Program-made: the position numbers and the translations under genes
Notes under the pieces: model-generated
Told to the model about the DNA's origin: nothing
The model's database searches: none
What the model saw: the letters and a program-made list of their open reading frames with translations, nothing else
Assembly (NCBI GenBank): GCA_964560875.1
Contig: CAZLMW010000023.1
Coordinates: 13,204-77,203 of the forward strand
DNA from: CAZLMW01 sp964560875
Lineage (GTDB): Bacteria > Myxococcota_A > UBA9042
DNA length: 64,000 nt
Reading direction: 5' to 3'
Shown: piece by piece, positions 53,670 to 62,769 of the stretch
Layout of the letters: each line of letters starts with the position of its first letter
How positions within the stretch are numbered: position 1 is the first letter of the stretch

Positions 53670-54020
53670 CTATTCGGCGGCGGCGCGCGCGAAACGACGG
53701 CCGATCGGACCGGGCAGCAGGCGCGACCACATCTTCATCACGCGGCGGCGGAAGTACGTGTATTTGCCGAAGATCGCGCCGATGACGACCAGCATGGTCG
53801 AGTAGCACGGCGGGATCAGCAGCAGGTAGACGAGCCGATACGACCAGGGTCCGCCCCAGAACGAGCCCTCGAGGCCGAGCAGGTCCTTGAGCACCAGGCG
53901 CGCGACCACAACAGCCAGCGATCCGGTGATGGAGAACACGAGCAACACCACGATCCAATGCCAGGCACCGCCTTCGGGCGTCCGGCTACCGCTGGTGGAG
54001 TTGGCAGGTGTATCGGTCAT
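53670..54020 (-). CDS. small inner-membrane protein, DUF6787-like
   Basis: 116 residues with two membrane segments, WHWIVVLLVFSITGSLAVVV and LVYLLLIPPCYSTMLVVIGA, followed by FGKYTYFRRRVMKMWSR. The layout and the FGKYTYFRR ending resemble a family of small two-helix proteins of unknown function (DUF6787-like); I am not certain of the family. Same strand as the kinase gene upstream, 127 bases away. Confidence 0.6.
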   Translation of the reverse strand: MTDTPANSTSGSRTPEGGAWHWIVVLLVFSITGSLAVVVARLVLKDLLGLEGSFWGGPWSYRLVYLLLIPPCYSTMLVVIGAIFGKYTYFRRRVMKMWSRLLPGPIGRRFARAAAE

Positions 54021-54146
54021 CTACATCGCCTTGGATCGCGCCCATTTCGGGCGTCCGCGGACCCGGCGTATACACCAACTTGCCGCGCTGCACGACGATT
54101 ACATAAGGGCGCGTGCGAAGTCCGGTCGGCCCGGAACGCGACGGGC

Positions 54147-55646
54147 CTATCCGTCGTCGGTGTGCGTGGAAGACTGGTGGCCGTATAGCAACGAGATGCC
54201 GGCGGTGTTGCTGAGTCGCTTGTGCAGCTCGCGCAGGGCCTGGGCGACGGTCTTGCGCTTGCTCGGGTGGTACGAGATCGCCAACGTCGAAAGTTCGAGC
54301 TTGTTGACCATCGGCAGCTCGGCGGCCGCTTGCAGGAACGCGGCGGCGGCTTCGCAGCTCTCGAAACGGTCGCGGGGGGCCTTGGCGGTTGCGCGGCTGA
54401 TGAACTCCACGATGTCGTCGGGCACTTCCGGTTCGATGTCGCGCGGGTCGGGCATCGGGGAGTGCAGGTGCAGGCGCAGCAGATCGTCGAGGGTCTCGGC
54501 GTCAAAAGGCACGTGTCGTGTCGCAAGCTCGTACGCCATAATGCCGAGCGCATAGAGATCGGCGCGGCCGTCGAGCTGACGTCCGAGGATCTGTTCGGGG
54601 GCCATGTAATAGGGCGTACCGAGCAGGTGCCCACCGGTGCTCGCTGACTCCTCGGCGGCGACGGCGATGCCGAAGTCGAGGATCTTCACGCGGCGATCTT
54701 CGGTCAGGAAGATGTTGCTGGGCTTGATGTCCCGGTGGAGCAGGCCGCGACCGTGGGCGTAGGCCAGCGCCAGGTTCACTTCCTTGAGGATTCGACGAAT
54801 CGCGCCCCACGCGAGCGGCTGGCCGTCTTCGATCAGATCTTCGAGCAACGTGCCGGAGATCTTCTCCATGACGATGAAGTGCGTGCCGTATGCCTCCGTC
54901 GTGTCGATGACGCGAACGATGTGCTCGTGATTGAGCGAGGCGACAAGGCGCGCTTCGTCTTGGAACTGCTCGGCGAACCCGGGGTGGAAAACAAGGGAGT
55001 GCGACAACATCTTGAGCGCGACTTCCTGGCCGAGCTCGGGGTGGAGGCCGTGAAAGACCGTGGCGACGGCGCCGGCGCCCAGACGTCCCTGGACCTCGTA
55101 CTTGCCGACGTTCTTGATGGTGCTGGACTCGAGCAGCCGCTCGCCAACGATCTTGGTCAAGAAGACGGACGCCTGCGGGTTGCGCTGCATCAGCTGTTCG
55201 AAGCCAGCCTTGTCGAGGCTCAAGCAACGGGCCCTTGTCTCCGCGATGACGGACGCCGAACGAGGCTCGGACGTGATCAGCGACATCTCGCCGAACAGCG
55301 CCGGGGATGTCAGCACGCGCGAGAAGCTCGTCTGCTTGTTGTGGCCGCGGACGGCGACTTTGACCGAGCCCTGCTCGAGCACGAACATCTCCGCGCCTTC
55401 TTCGCCCTGGGTGACGATCGTCTCACCGGCCTCGAAAACCACCGGGCTCATCGCGCTGCGAATGACCTCGATCGTGCGTTGGGGCAGCGCCGCGAAGATC
55501 TCCAGCCGCGTCCACAAGGGAAGGCCGTCCACGCCGACCAACGAGTCGCGGTTTGCGCTGCGACGAGTGGGTCGTGCTGAAGCGGCGCTGGGTAGCGACG
55601 GTGGTGGGCTGGAAGGGGGCGGACCGATGTTGGCAGGGTCGTTCAT
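54147..55646 (-). CDS. Ser/Thr protein kinase with N-terminal cyclic-nucleotide-binding domain
   Basis: 499 residues from ATG 55646, overlapping the permease stop in ATGA. Residues about 45-165 form a cNMP-binding fold: VVFEAGETIVTQGEEGAEMFVLEQGSVKV, then FGEMSLITSEPRSASVIAET, which contains the phosphate-binding FGE...RSASV cassette. A kinase domain from about 180 has the loop GRLGAGAVATVF, VALKML, HRDIKPSN, DFG and APE, all active-site residues present. It should be an active, cytoplasmic kinase gated by a cyclic nucleotide, like eukaryotic PKG in order. No membrane segment. Confidence 0.92.
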   Translation of the reverse strand: MNDPANIGPPPSSPPPSLPSAASARPTRRSANRDSLVGVDGLPLWTRLEIFAALPQRTIEVIRSAMSPVVFEAGETIVTQGEEGAEMFVLEQGSVKVAVRGHNKQTSFSRVLTSPALFGEMSLITSEPRSASVIAETRARCLSLDKAGFEQLMQRNPQASVFLTKIVGERLLESSTIKNVGKYEVQGRLGAGAVATVFHGLHPELGQEVALKMLSHSLVFHPGFAEQFQDEARLVASLNHEHIVRVIDTTEAYGTHFIVMEKISGTLLEDLIEDGQPLAWGAIRRILKEVNLALAYAHGRGLLHRDIKPSNIFLTEDRRVKILDFGIAVAAEESASTGGHLLGTPYYMAPEQILGRQLDGRADLYALGIMAYELATRHVPFDAETLDDLLRLHLHSPMPDPRDIEPEVPDDIVEFISRATAKAPRDRFESCEAAAAFLQAAAELPMVNKLELSTLAISYHPSKRKTVAQALRELHKRLSNTAGISLLYGHQSSTHTDDG

Positions 55647-56812
55647 GCGTCTTCCCGAGTGGGTTGCGATTGGGTTGCAGGCTCGAGCGGGTCGAGCGGC
55701 GGGGACACCTGTTCTGGCGAGCCCGCGGGCACGGCTAGATATGCGTCTGAATTGCGGTACTTGTCCAAAAACTCTAGCAGCAGGATCCGTCCGACGGCAA
55801 GCAGCGGGATGGCGAGCAGCACGCCGATAACGCCGAATAGTTCGCCGCCAGCGACAATGCCCAGGAGGACAACGAGGGGCCGCAATCCGACCCTGCCGCC
55901 GATGACGCGGGGCGTGATGAACACAGCGTCGATGCTGTAGAAGCCGCCAAAGAGGATCGAAACTCCGGCGAACGTCGCCAAGGTCGGTGACTCGACCAGC
56001 GCAACGGCCAAAGCGAGCGTGAGCCCGAAGATCACGCCGATGTAAGGCACCAGGTAGATCGCCGCGACGAAGGGCCCGAGCAGAGCCGCCATGGGCACCC
56101 GAAGGACGAGCAGGCCGGCGGTGAAGATCGAGCTGGCCAAGACCCACAACAGCAGTTCGGCCCGCAAGAAGCTGCGCAGGGTCGCGTCGATTCGATTCCC
56201 GACGCGGGCGGCGTGGTCGCGATGTCGCATGGGGACAAGCTCGGTAACCCGGCCGATGATCCTCTCGTAATCATCGAGCACAAACGCCGCGATCACGAAG
56301 ACAAGCAGCAGATTACCGACCGCCAGCAGGATGTCGCGCGCGCTCGCCAAGACCCAACCCACCAGGGATGAGGCGCTGCCGACGATCTCGCGAAGCACGC
56401 CTTGGATATTGGCGCGGAGCACATCCGGCGCGATGAGAGCCGACAGTTTCACGCCGATGAGATCGTCAAACCACGGGTCGAGCCCGAGGATCGTGTTCTG
56501 CATCTGCGACGGCAGGTTTTGACTCGCGGTCACAAGCTCCGCGAGCGCTGCCGGAAGGATTACGGCGACAACGATGAAGACCAGCGCGGTCACCGCCAAG
56601 AGCGGCACGGTCAGGGCCAGGAATTCCGGCACGCGATTGCGTCGCAGCCAACGAACGACCGGCTGCAGGGCCCAGGCGAGCAACGCACCGACGATCAGCG
56701 GGGCTGTGATGACGCGCAGGCGAACGACCAGCCAGAGCGCCAACGCGGAGAGGCCGGCGACCAGGACCACCTGGTAGAATCGTCGCTGCCAGCGGTCGGG
56801 GTCGGGACCCAC
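55643..56812 (-). CDS. AI-2E family transporter (PerM/YdiK-like)
   Basis: 389 residues from GTG 56812, with GGAG six bases upstream; the frame continues further but overlaps the divergent gene. Several membrane helices in the family pattern: an N-terminal pair, a long periplasmic helix bundle around NLPSQMQNTILGLDPWFDDL, then helices with PMAALLGPFVAAIYLVPYIG and FYSIDAVFITPRVIGGRVGL. Members export autoinducer-2 or act as other small-molecule permeases; substrate here is unknown. Translationally coupled to the kinase downstream. Confidence 0.9.
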   Translation of the reverse strand: MGPDPDRWQRRFYQVVLVAGLSALALWLVVRLRVITAPLIVGALLAWALQPVVRWLRRNRVPEFLALTVPLLAVTALVFIVVAVILPAALAELVTASQNLPSQMQNTILGLDPWFDDLIGVKLSALIAPDVLRANIQGVLREIVGSASSLVGWVLASARDILLAVGNLLLVFVIAAFVLDDYERIIGRVTELVPMRHRDHAARVGNRIDATLRSFLRAELLLWVLASSIFTAGLLVLRVPMAALLGPFVAAIYLVPYIGVIFGLTLALAVALVESPTLATFAGVSILFGGFYSIDAVFITPRVIGGRVGLRPLVVLLGIVAGGELFGVIGVLLAIPLLAVGRILLLEFLDKYRNSDAYLAVPAGSPEQVSPPLDPLEPATQSQPTREDA

Positions 56813-56886
56813 AGCGTTCTCCGGAGCGGACGGGGGCGAGTACCAGCGGTGCGCTGAATCTCGGCGACCCTTGCCGAGCGTGGCTG

Positions 56887-56900
56887 GATCTGAACAGATC
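56887..56900. promoter_or_regulatory. palindrome GATCTG-AA-CAGATC in the divergent gap
   Basis: Perfect 6-bp arms immediately before GTG 56906, in the 93-base gap between the permease gene and the plus-strand glycosyltransferase-like gene. It could be an operator for either. Nothing else supports this. Confidence 0.3.
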
Positions 56901-56905
56901 GCGCG

Positions 56906-58396
56906 GTGGCTTACAACGCGCCCGAGCGTCGTGTCCTGCCGGGCATCCTGACAACGACCTTGCTGATGGGGATCGCCGCGGGTCTGCGCGTCGCCGTCGC
57001 GACCATGTTGAGGCTGCAGCAAGACGAAGCGTCGTCGTTCCTCGAGCGGTCGTTCGCCTACCTGATGGCCGACGAGGAGCGCTTCTTCAACCCGGTGCCG
57101 TGGCGCGCGATCAACGTTGTCTTGCTCAACCTGACCGACGACTTGCTGACGCTGAGGATGGCTTCGGTGGCATGCGCGGTCGCAGCGGTGGGGTGGCTCG
57201 CTTCCTTCGCGGGGCGCCGTGTCGGACCGGTGGGCGGCTGGATCGCCGGGCTCGGGTTGGCCTGCACGCCGTGGCTCGTGCGGCAAACCGGACAGTTCCG
57301 CAGCTATGGGCTGACGCTGCTGGCGGCCACCCTGGTCGCGACGTCTGTGTTCTCGTTGCTCGAACGACCGACGAAAAGGCGCTTGCTCACCAGCGCGGTC
57401 GTGGTCGGGTTGGCCGGGTGGGCTCACTTCATCTTGCTGCCGTGGACCGTTCTGTGGGCGATCGCCGCGCTCTTCGTAGCGCGTGATTCGCGATTGCGGG
57501 GCGTTGGCGTGGTGGCGGTGATCGTCGTCGCATCGCTCGCGGTGCACCCGGCTTGGTTGGCCTTTGGCGGCTTGATGCTCAAGCGCGGAGGACCGAGCGC
57601 GTCGATGCAGGCGCGCGACGCGATCGATGTGGTCTGGCGGCCTGAGTTGGCGGTCTTGGTGGTCAGCTTCTTGGCGGCGGCGTGGCCCGGGAAGGTCAGA
57701 CGCGGCGGGAATTCAGCGCTGATCCTGCTGGCTTTTGCCGCCGTGTTTGGGGGCATCATCCTCGCGGCGGGCGGACAGCTCCGCACGATTCGCTGGGGTC
57801 ATCTCGTGGCGATCGCGCCAGCGGTGTGGCTCTGCTGCGGGGCCTTCATCGACGGGGCCTGCCGACCGAGCCGACGCGCCGCGGTCTCGGTTTCCGTCGT
57901 CGCATCTTTGCTGGCCGCCGTGATGGCCTCATCGCTCCTTGGGGCGCTTGGCGATGGCGTGCTGCGCCGCGATGAAGTCGCCCTCGCGCGGTGGATGAAA
58001 GCGCGGCCGGACGTCGACGTCGTGGCGCTTGAACGCGAGTTCAGCGGTTTGATGCAGCCGCGCGCAAACGGCGTCGCCCATGCGCTCGGTTATTACGCCG
58101 GTGGGCCGGAGCGATGTGTCGGCGCCGATGTCATTCATCTTCGACGTTGCCGCGCACAGTCCCGGGTGATGCGGCACGGTGAGGAAGCTGTGCGTGGCTG
58201 GTGCCGCGAGGGGCGGTGCATCTATCCGTTGAACGACGCCGCGACGCCCTTGGACAGCGCCCCCAAGCCTTCGAAGACAACCATCGTTGCCGTGATCCCG
58301 CAGCTCGCCGAGGCCACGGAGCCGCCGTTTCCAGGATGCGAACGGGGCGAAGCTGGTGGCTGGTGGCTGTGTCGCGCGCTTGAAAACCAGCGCTGA
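56906..58396 (+). CDS. polytopic membrane protein, GT-C glycosyltransferase-like
   Basis: 496 residues with about ten hydrophobic segments. After the first segment comes LQQDEASSFLERSFAYL, an acidic DE pair placed as in GT-C (PMT/ArnT-type) glycosyltransferases that use polyprenyl-phosphate sugars. The C-terminal 130 residues are soluble, with four or more Cys. It probably transfers a sugar at the outer face of the inner membrane, but the family is inferred from topology. The next gene follows after 18 bases. Confidence 0.65.
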   Translation: MAYNAPERRVLPGILTTTLLMGIAAGLRVAVATMLRLQQDEASSFLERSFAYLMADEERFFNPVPWRAINVVLLNLTDDLLTLRMASVACAVAAVGWLASFAGRRVGPVGGWIAGLGLACTPWLVRQTGQFRSYGLTLLAATLVATSVFSLLERPTKRRLLTSAVVVGLAGWAHFILLPWTVLWAIAALFVARDSRLRGVGVVAVIVVASLAVHPAWLAFGGLMLKRGGPSASMQARDAIDVVWRPELAVLVVSFLAAAWPGKVRRGGNSALILLAFAAVFGGIILAAGGQLRTIRWGHLVAIAPAVWLCCGAFIDGACRPSRRAAVSVSVVASLLAAVMASSLLGALGDGVLRRDEVALARWMKARPDVDVVALEREFSGLMQPRANGVAHALGYYAGGPERCVGADVIHLRRCRAQSRVMRHGEEAVRGWCREGRCIYPLNDAATPLDSAPKPSKTTIVAVIPQLAEATEPPFPGCERGEAGGWWLCRALENQR

Positions 58397-58414
58397 GTCC
58401 GCGACAACGCTGCG

Positions 58415-59458
58415 ATGGCCTTCCTCCCCGTACTCATAGCGAGCGCCCTGCCCGCGATGGTCGTCGTCGCTCCCCTGCCCGCCAACGCCACCGCCACGCT
58501 CGCCAAGCCGTGGTGCGACATGGGCGCCCACATCGCCCAGATGCAGCCCGTCGCCATGGCCGAAGACCCCGTATTTCGCCGCCCGACGCCCGCCGGAAAG
58601 GCCGCCCTGGGAGCTGTGCGCAAAGAGCTTCTTATGCAGGCGAAAGGGCCAAAGCGTCGGCGCGCCATCGCCCAACTCGGGGTCTTGTTCGCCAGCAAGG
58701 AAGGCCCCGTCCTCGCCCGGCTTGCCCTCCAAGATGCGTCGATCGCGGTGCGTCTGCCGGCGCTTCATAAGGTCTTACGTCTCGCGCCGGCCCATCCGCG
58801 GCTCGCCTCGTTCGCCGGACATGACGTCAGCCACAAGGACCCAGCTGTCGCCACCGCCGCCGCACACGTGTTGCTCGCCAGCGGCTGTGATACGGCCGGC
58901 TCCTATGCGCTCGATGCGCTGGCCCACAACACAGCCAGCGTCCGCCTGACCGCAGCGCTCGCCGCGATCGAGACGACGACAACGCACGCCGACATGGGTC
59001 AGCTCGCCCGCGTTCTCGAACACATCGACGGGACTGAAAAAGACGCGGCGACGGTCGCGGCGATCACACGACGCCTTGGCCAGGTCGGATGGCTCCCTGC
59101 GGCGCCGGTTGTCGGCAAACTCCGCAAGCACACCGACGCCACGGTTCGTTGCGAAGCATCCGTGGCGCACGCCCGCATCACGGCAAGGCACGACGAGGCG
59201 GACGTCAAGAGGCTGATCGCGTCAAAGAGCCCGTATTTGCGGGTCTGCGCGGCGAGGATCCTCGCGTCGGGCGCGACGCGGCGCGCGATTGCGGCGATCG
59301 AGCTGCTCAAACCCCTGCTGCGCGACAAGTCATCTGCCGTCGATCCGCTCAATCGAAAACGATCGATGCGCGTGAGCGCCGCGGCGGCGGAGGCGATCGG
59401 TCACTTGTCGCTGAGCGGCGATACCAAGGTCACGGGGAATCCGGCGAAAAGGCCGTAG
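58415..59458 (+). CDS. exported HEAT-repeat protein
   Basis: 347 residues. Signal peptide MAFLPVLIASALPAMVVVAP with cleavage near ANA. The rest is alpha-helical with HEAT-like repeats, such as LARLALQDASIAVRLPALHKVL and LRVCAARILASGATRRAIAAI. It would sit in the periplasm as a binding scaffold. It lies 18 bases downstream of the GT-C-like gene, so the two are co-transcribed. No catalytic motif seen. Confidence 0.7.
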   Translation: MAFLPVLIASALPAMVVVAPLPANATATLAKPWCDMGAHIAQMQPVAMAEDPVFRRPTPAGKAALGAVRKELLMQAKGPKRRRAIAQLGVLFASKEGPVLARLALQDASIAVRLPALHKVLRLAPAHPRLASFAGHDVSHKDPAVATAAAHVLLASGCDTAGSYALDALAHNTASVRLTAALAAIETTTTHADMGQLARVLEHIDGTEKDAATVAAITRRLGQVGWLPAAPVVGKLRKHTDATVRCEASVAHARITARHDEADVKRLIASKSPYLRVCAARILASGATRRAIAAIELLKPLLRDKSSAVDPLNRKRSMRVSAAAAEAIGHLSLSGDTKVTGNPAKRP

Positions 59459-59468
59459 AACGACGCCG

Positions 59469-60701
59469 TCACCAGAACTTGGCGACAAGTCGACCGCCGA
59501 AGAACCACACGTTGGCGGCGCGCGTGTTGCGGCCCGGCAGGATCTCCTGGGTCCGGTAGCGCGCATACAGGAACAGGGGCGCTCCGACGCGAAGCAAGCT
59601 GATGTTGCCTGTAAAGACAAACGTCTGCTTGTCGCCGGGCTGCCAGAGCTCTTCGCGGCCGTCCCATTCCCACAGCGGCGAGTTGCTCTTCCAGTCGGTC
59701 TGACCGGTCTTCAGATACAGGTAGCGGAACTGAAACGTCAGCAGGCGCGGCAACTTCTGCGCCTTTTCCATGCTGCCCCTGGTGATGTAGGTCGCGATTG
59801 TCGGCCCGACGATCGGCGCCCAGTCCACGCCCACCTGCGCCGCCAGCCAGTCACCGCCGTCGATCTCGTACGTGTCGCCGACGTACGGCTGGTGCGTCAT
59901 GAGCAGCGGGTTGTTCTTGCCGGTCGCCGTCTTGTAGGTACGCGTTCGCATCCATCCGTAATACGCGTCGAATCCAACGGTCAGCCAGGTCACGCCGTTT
60001 TCGTCGTACCAGAACTTCTCCATCGCAACGTGCGTCTCGACATCGGCGTAACTGTGCAGGTCCCAGCTGGTTGTTCCGGCCGTCACGAGCAGCTCGGGTT
60101 CGCCTTCGGTTCCGGTCGGAACGGCACCCTGCAGGAGCATCGACCAATGGATGTTGTTTTCCTTCATCCAATCGAGCTGCGGCAGGCGGTAGCGAAGGGC
60201 CAGAACGATGTCCGCCACCGTATTCTGGTTGCCTTTCCATTCGTCGGGCGGCTTGGGCTGGCCCATGCTCTGTGCCCAGGCCCAGAAGTCGTCTTCGCTG
60301 TACGAGCGGCCCAGCGAGCTCATGTATTGGCCACGCCGCCACGACAGGTTGGTGCGGATCGTCGAGTCCAGGACCAAAGGTACCGCCACAGCAGCGGTCA
60401 GGTCGTCGGTGATGCCGTACATCAGCTGTGTCAGCGAGAAGCGGTAGACGACGGCCGGTTTCGCCGTGATCGTTCCCTGCCAACCGCCGCCTGGTTCGTA
60501 GCGCTCGATGCCCTTGAGCAGCGGCCCCGCCGAGCGGTCATCGCCGTACTGGATGTTGACCGTCGAGTGCATGTACGCGCTGTCGAGCAGGAACGTTCCG
60601 GCGGGCAGCGTGACCGTGAAGTCGGCGCTTGCGGTGGCCGGCACGATACATGTGGCGACGCACAGCAGGGTCGAAGCGGCGGCGAGGCGGGAGCGGCTCA
60701 T
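59469..60701 (-). CDS. outer-membrane beta-barrel protein, unknown function
   Basis: 410 residues with a cleavable signal (LAAASTLLCVATCIVPATASA, cut before DFTV). Amphipathic strands recur with aromatic ends (VVYRFSLTQLMYGITDDLTAAVAVPLVL, THVAMEKFWYDENGVTWLTVGF) and the last residues are VAKFW, the aromatic end recognised by barrel assembly. It is the last gene of a two-gene operon and overlaps the preceding C45-like gene by ATGA. No family recognised. Confidence 0.75.
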   Translation of the reverse strand: MSRSRLAAASTLLCVATCIVPATASADFTVTLPAGTFLLDSAYMHSTVNIQYGDDRSAGPLLKGIERYEPGGGWQGTITAKPAVVYRFSLTQLMYGITDDLTAAVAVPLVLDSTIRTNLSWRRGQYMSSLGRSYSEDDFWAWAQSMGQPKPPDEWKGNQNTVADIVLALRYRLPQLDWMKENNIHWSMLLQGAVPTGTEGEPELLVTAGTTSWDLHSYADVETHVAMEKFWYDENGVTWLTVGFDAYYGWMRTRTYKTATGKNNPLLMTHQPYVGDTYEIDGGDWLAAQVGVDWAPIVGPTIATYITRGSMEKAQKLPRLLTFQFRYLYLKTGQTDWKSNSPLWEWDGREELWQPGDKQTFVFTGNISLLRVGAPLFLYARYRTQEILPGRNTRAANVWFFGGRLVAKFW

Positions 60702-62629
60702 TGCGCGGGCACCTCGACCGGCTCAAACGGCGAATCGGTAGCGGGAACAGAGCCCATCGCGGTGTGCAAGCGCAGCTCACTGGGTTCGAGCACAACGGCG
60801 TTCATGCCATCGGAGGTGTCGACGAGCGCGGGGTGGGCGAGCATCTGCTGGGCGAGCGGCACGTCGATCTTGCCGTAGTTTTCCTTGAGCATGCCGGCGA
60901 GGCGGCCCGATGTGCGCAGGGAGCTGAAGTAGTAGCTGCTCCATCCCGCTTGGCGCCGAATGCGGATCGGCACGGCGCCGGCCTTGATGTCGAGGTCGAA
61001 CATGTCGTCGGTATTCTTGACGTAGTGCGCGCCGATCCGGAGGTCATCGGGCCCAACGCTGGCGAGCGGCTTGTCGTTGTCGTCCAGACCCGCTTTGTCC
61101 TTGCCCGGGCCCCAAACAAAAGCGCGACCGCCGCCCGAGCTATCGATCTCGGCGATGCGCATGTCGCCCTTGGCGTCGGCGAAAAGGACGTTCCATCCGA
61201 AGGTGTGTTGGGTCGTTTCGAGGGACTTGGCGGCTGCGATCGCGGACGGCTCCTTCTCCAGCTGCGCGCGGATCGCGAGGCCGATCGGGACGCCTTCCGT
61301 GATCAGCTTGGCGCTCGCGAGATCGCCGATCTTTGGCAGCAACCCACCCACGATCGAGTTGTTGAGGGTGTCGGAGTAGTTGACCGTCGCCGCGAGCCCC
61401 CGGGCGCTGATGCCTGAGAAGCCCCAGATGACCCCGGCCCAGCCGACAACTGCGAACGGCTTTCCATTCGCCGGGCGGTGCACGAAGACCGCGGTGTGTT
61501 TGTGGGACGTGTTGGCGTCGAGCAGCGAGAAGTGCTGAGCGAGGATGACCTTCCCGCCGACTGTTGCCGTGCCACGAACCGCGAAGGCCGAGGCGGGTGG
61601 CTGGCTGCGGCCGTCTTCGACGCCGGTGTTGGCGACCTCGTGGGGCTCCTTGCCGGCGCCCCTGGTCGTGAAAACAACCCGTTCGTCGCGCATGAAGCGG
61701 GCGTGCACGGGCGGCGGGTCGTCGACGACTTCCTTGTCTCCGGCCATCACAACCAGGCTGACAACCGCGGCGGACGGCAGCTTTCCGGGCTTGAGCGTGA
61801 CCTCGACGCCAGGGTTTTTGTCCTTGCCGCCGGGGAGCTCCTTGATCGTGATTTCGGGGCTCTTGGATGTGTAGACCCTGGTGTCCAACTGCGCGCGAAT
61901 GGTGGCGGGATCGACACCCTCGGGATCGGTGATGACCCACTTGATGGTCGGCTCCAGCGGCAGCTCGACCGCCGAAGCGATGCTCGATGAGAAATACTCG
62001 GGGACCGTGCCCTCGCCCTTTTCGTCGGTCTTTCCGTCGCCGTCATTGTCGACCTTGTCGGTCGCGAGGGCGGCACCGAAGTCGAACGACTTGAGCTGCG
62101 GCGCGCGGGACAGGCGCAGGGCGAGCGCGACGGCACGGGTGGCCATGACCGCGTCGACAAACGTGTTGAGGATCAGCACCTGGTCCTGGGTCAGCCCGCT
62201 ACCGTCGGCGATCCCCCGCATCTCTTCGAGGTGTTCCTTGCCGATGTGTTTCTTCATCGCCTGGGCGGACTCGAGCAGCAGCTTGTACGAGAAGTCGTCG
62301 TATTCGGGGCCCTGGTACAGCGGCAAAGCGGCTGAAATGTCGGGTTTTTCGCGGTTGACGTAGGGGAGCAGCGAGGCGCTCAGCATCGTCGTGTAGAACG
62401 ACCGGATCTTCGAGCGGAGCTTCGTGCCGTGTTCAAGACCGCGCTCGTACGGCGTGCCGCTCAGCTCAACGACTTCGCGCGTGACGGGAGGGTCGAACGG
62501 CGTGCAGGCGACGGCGCCAACGAAGACAGCGGCGAGCGAGGCGACGGCCGAGGCGGACACAAAGCGGGCGCGGGAAGGCAACAATATGGCGAACCCGGGT
62601 GGGACAGGTGAGTGTGTTCGCTGGGCCAT
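60698..62629 (-). CDS. C45-like (acyl-CoA:6-APA-acyltransferase type) lipoprotein, nucleophile replaced
   Basis: 643 residues from ATG 62629. Lipobox GAVAC at Cys42; an internal TTG start would shorten the n-region. The domain has GTPYERGLEHGTKLRSKIRSF and HLEEMRGIADGSGLTQDQVLILNTFVD, both typical of C45/phospholipase B-like Ntn hydrolases. The expected nucleophile motif CTSFA reads PPASAFAVRG: the Cys position is Ala346, with Ser347 next to it. An insertion of about 180 residues precedes this site, including a DNDGDGKTD calcium-type loop. Operon with the downstream barrel protein. Activity is doubtful. Confidence 0.75.
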   Translation of the reverse strand: MAQRTHSPVPPGFAILLPSRARFVSASAVASLAAVFVGAVACTPFDPPVTREVVELSGTPYERGLEHGTKLRSKIRSFYTTMLSASLLPYVNREKPDISAALPLYQGPEYDDFSYKLLLESAQAMKKHIGKEHLEEMRGIADGSGLTQDQVLILNTFVDAVMATRAVALALRLSRAPQLKSFDFGAALATDKVDNDGDGKTDEKGEGTVPEYFSSSIASAVELPLEPTIKWVITDPEGVDPATIRAQLDTRVYTSKSPEITIKELPGGKDKNPGVEVTLKPGKLPSAAVVSLVVMAGDKEVVDDPPPVHARFMRDERVVFTTRGAGKEPHEVANTGVEDGRSQPPASAFAVRGTATVGGKVILAQHFSLLDANTSHKHTAVFVHRPANGKPFAVVGWAGVIWGFSGISARGLAATVNYSDTLNNSIVGGLLPKIGDLASAKLITEGVPIGLAIRAQLEKEPSAIAAAKSLETTQHTFGWNVLFADAKGDMRIAEIDSSGGGRAFVWGPGKDKAGLDDNDKPLASVGPDDLRIGAHYVKNTDDMFDLDIKAGAVPIRIRRQAGWSSYYFSSLRTSGRLAGMLKENYGKIDVPLAQQMLAHPALVDTSDGMNAVVLEPSELRLHTAMGSVPATDSPFEPVEVPAQ

Positions 62630-62769
62630 CGCGTTTACCACCCCGTTCGGCGCGGCGGCAAGGCGAAAAGGCTCCGTGTGCAGGGGGCGCGAGGTGCTGT
62701 AGCCTTCCGCCTGCGGTGGAGATGCGATTGAAAAAGCGGCCGACAATGAGCGTACGAGAGTCCGTCGAA

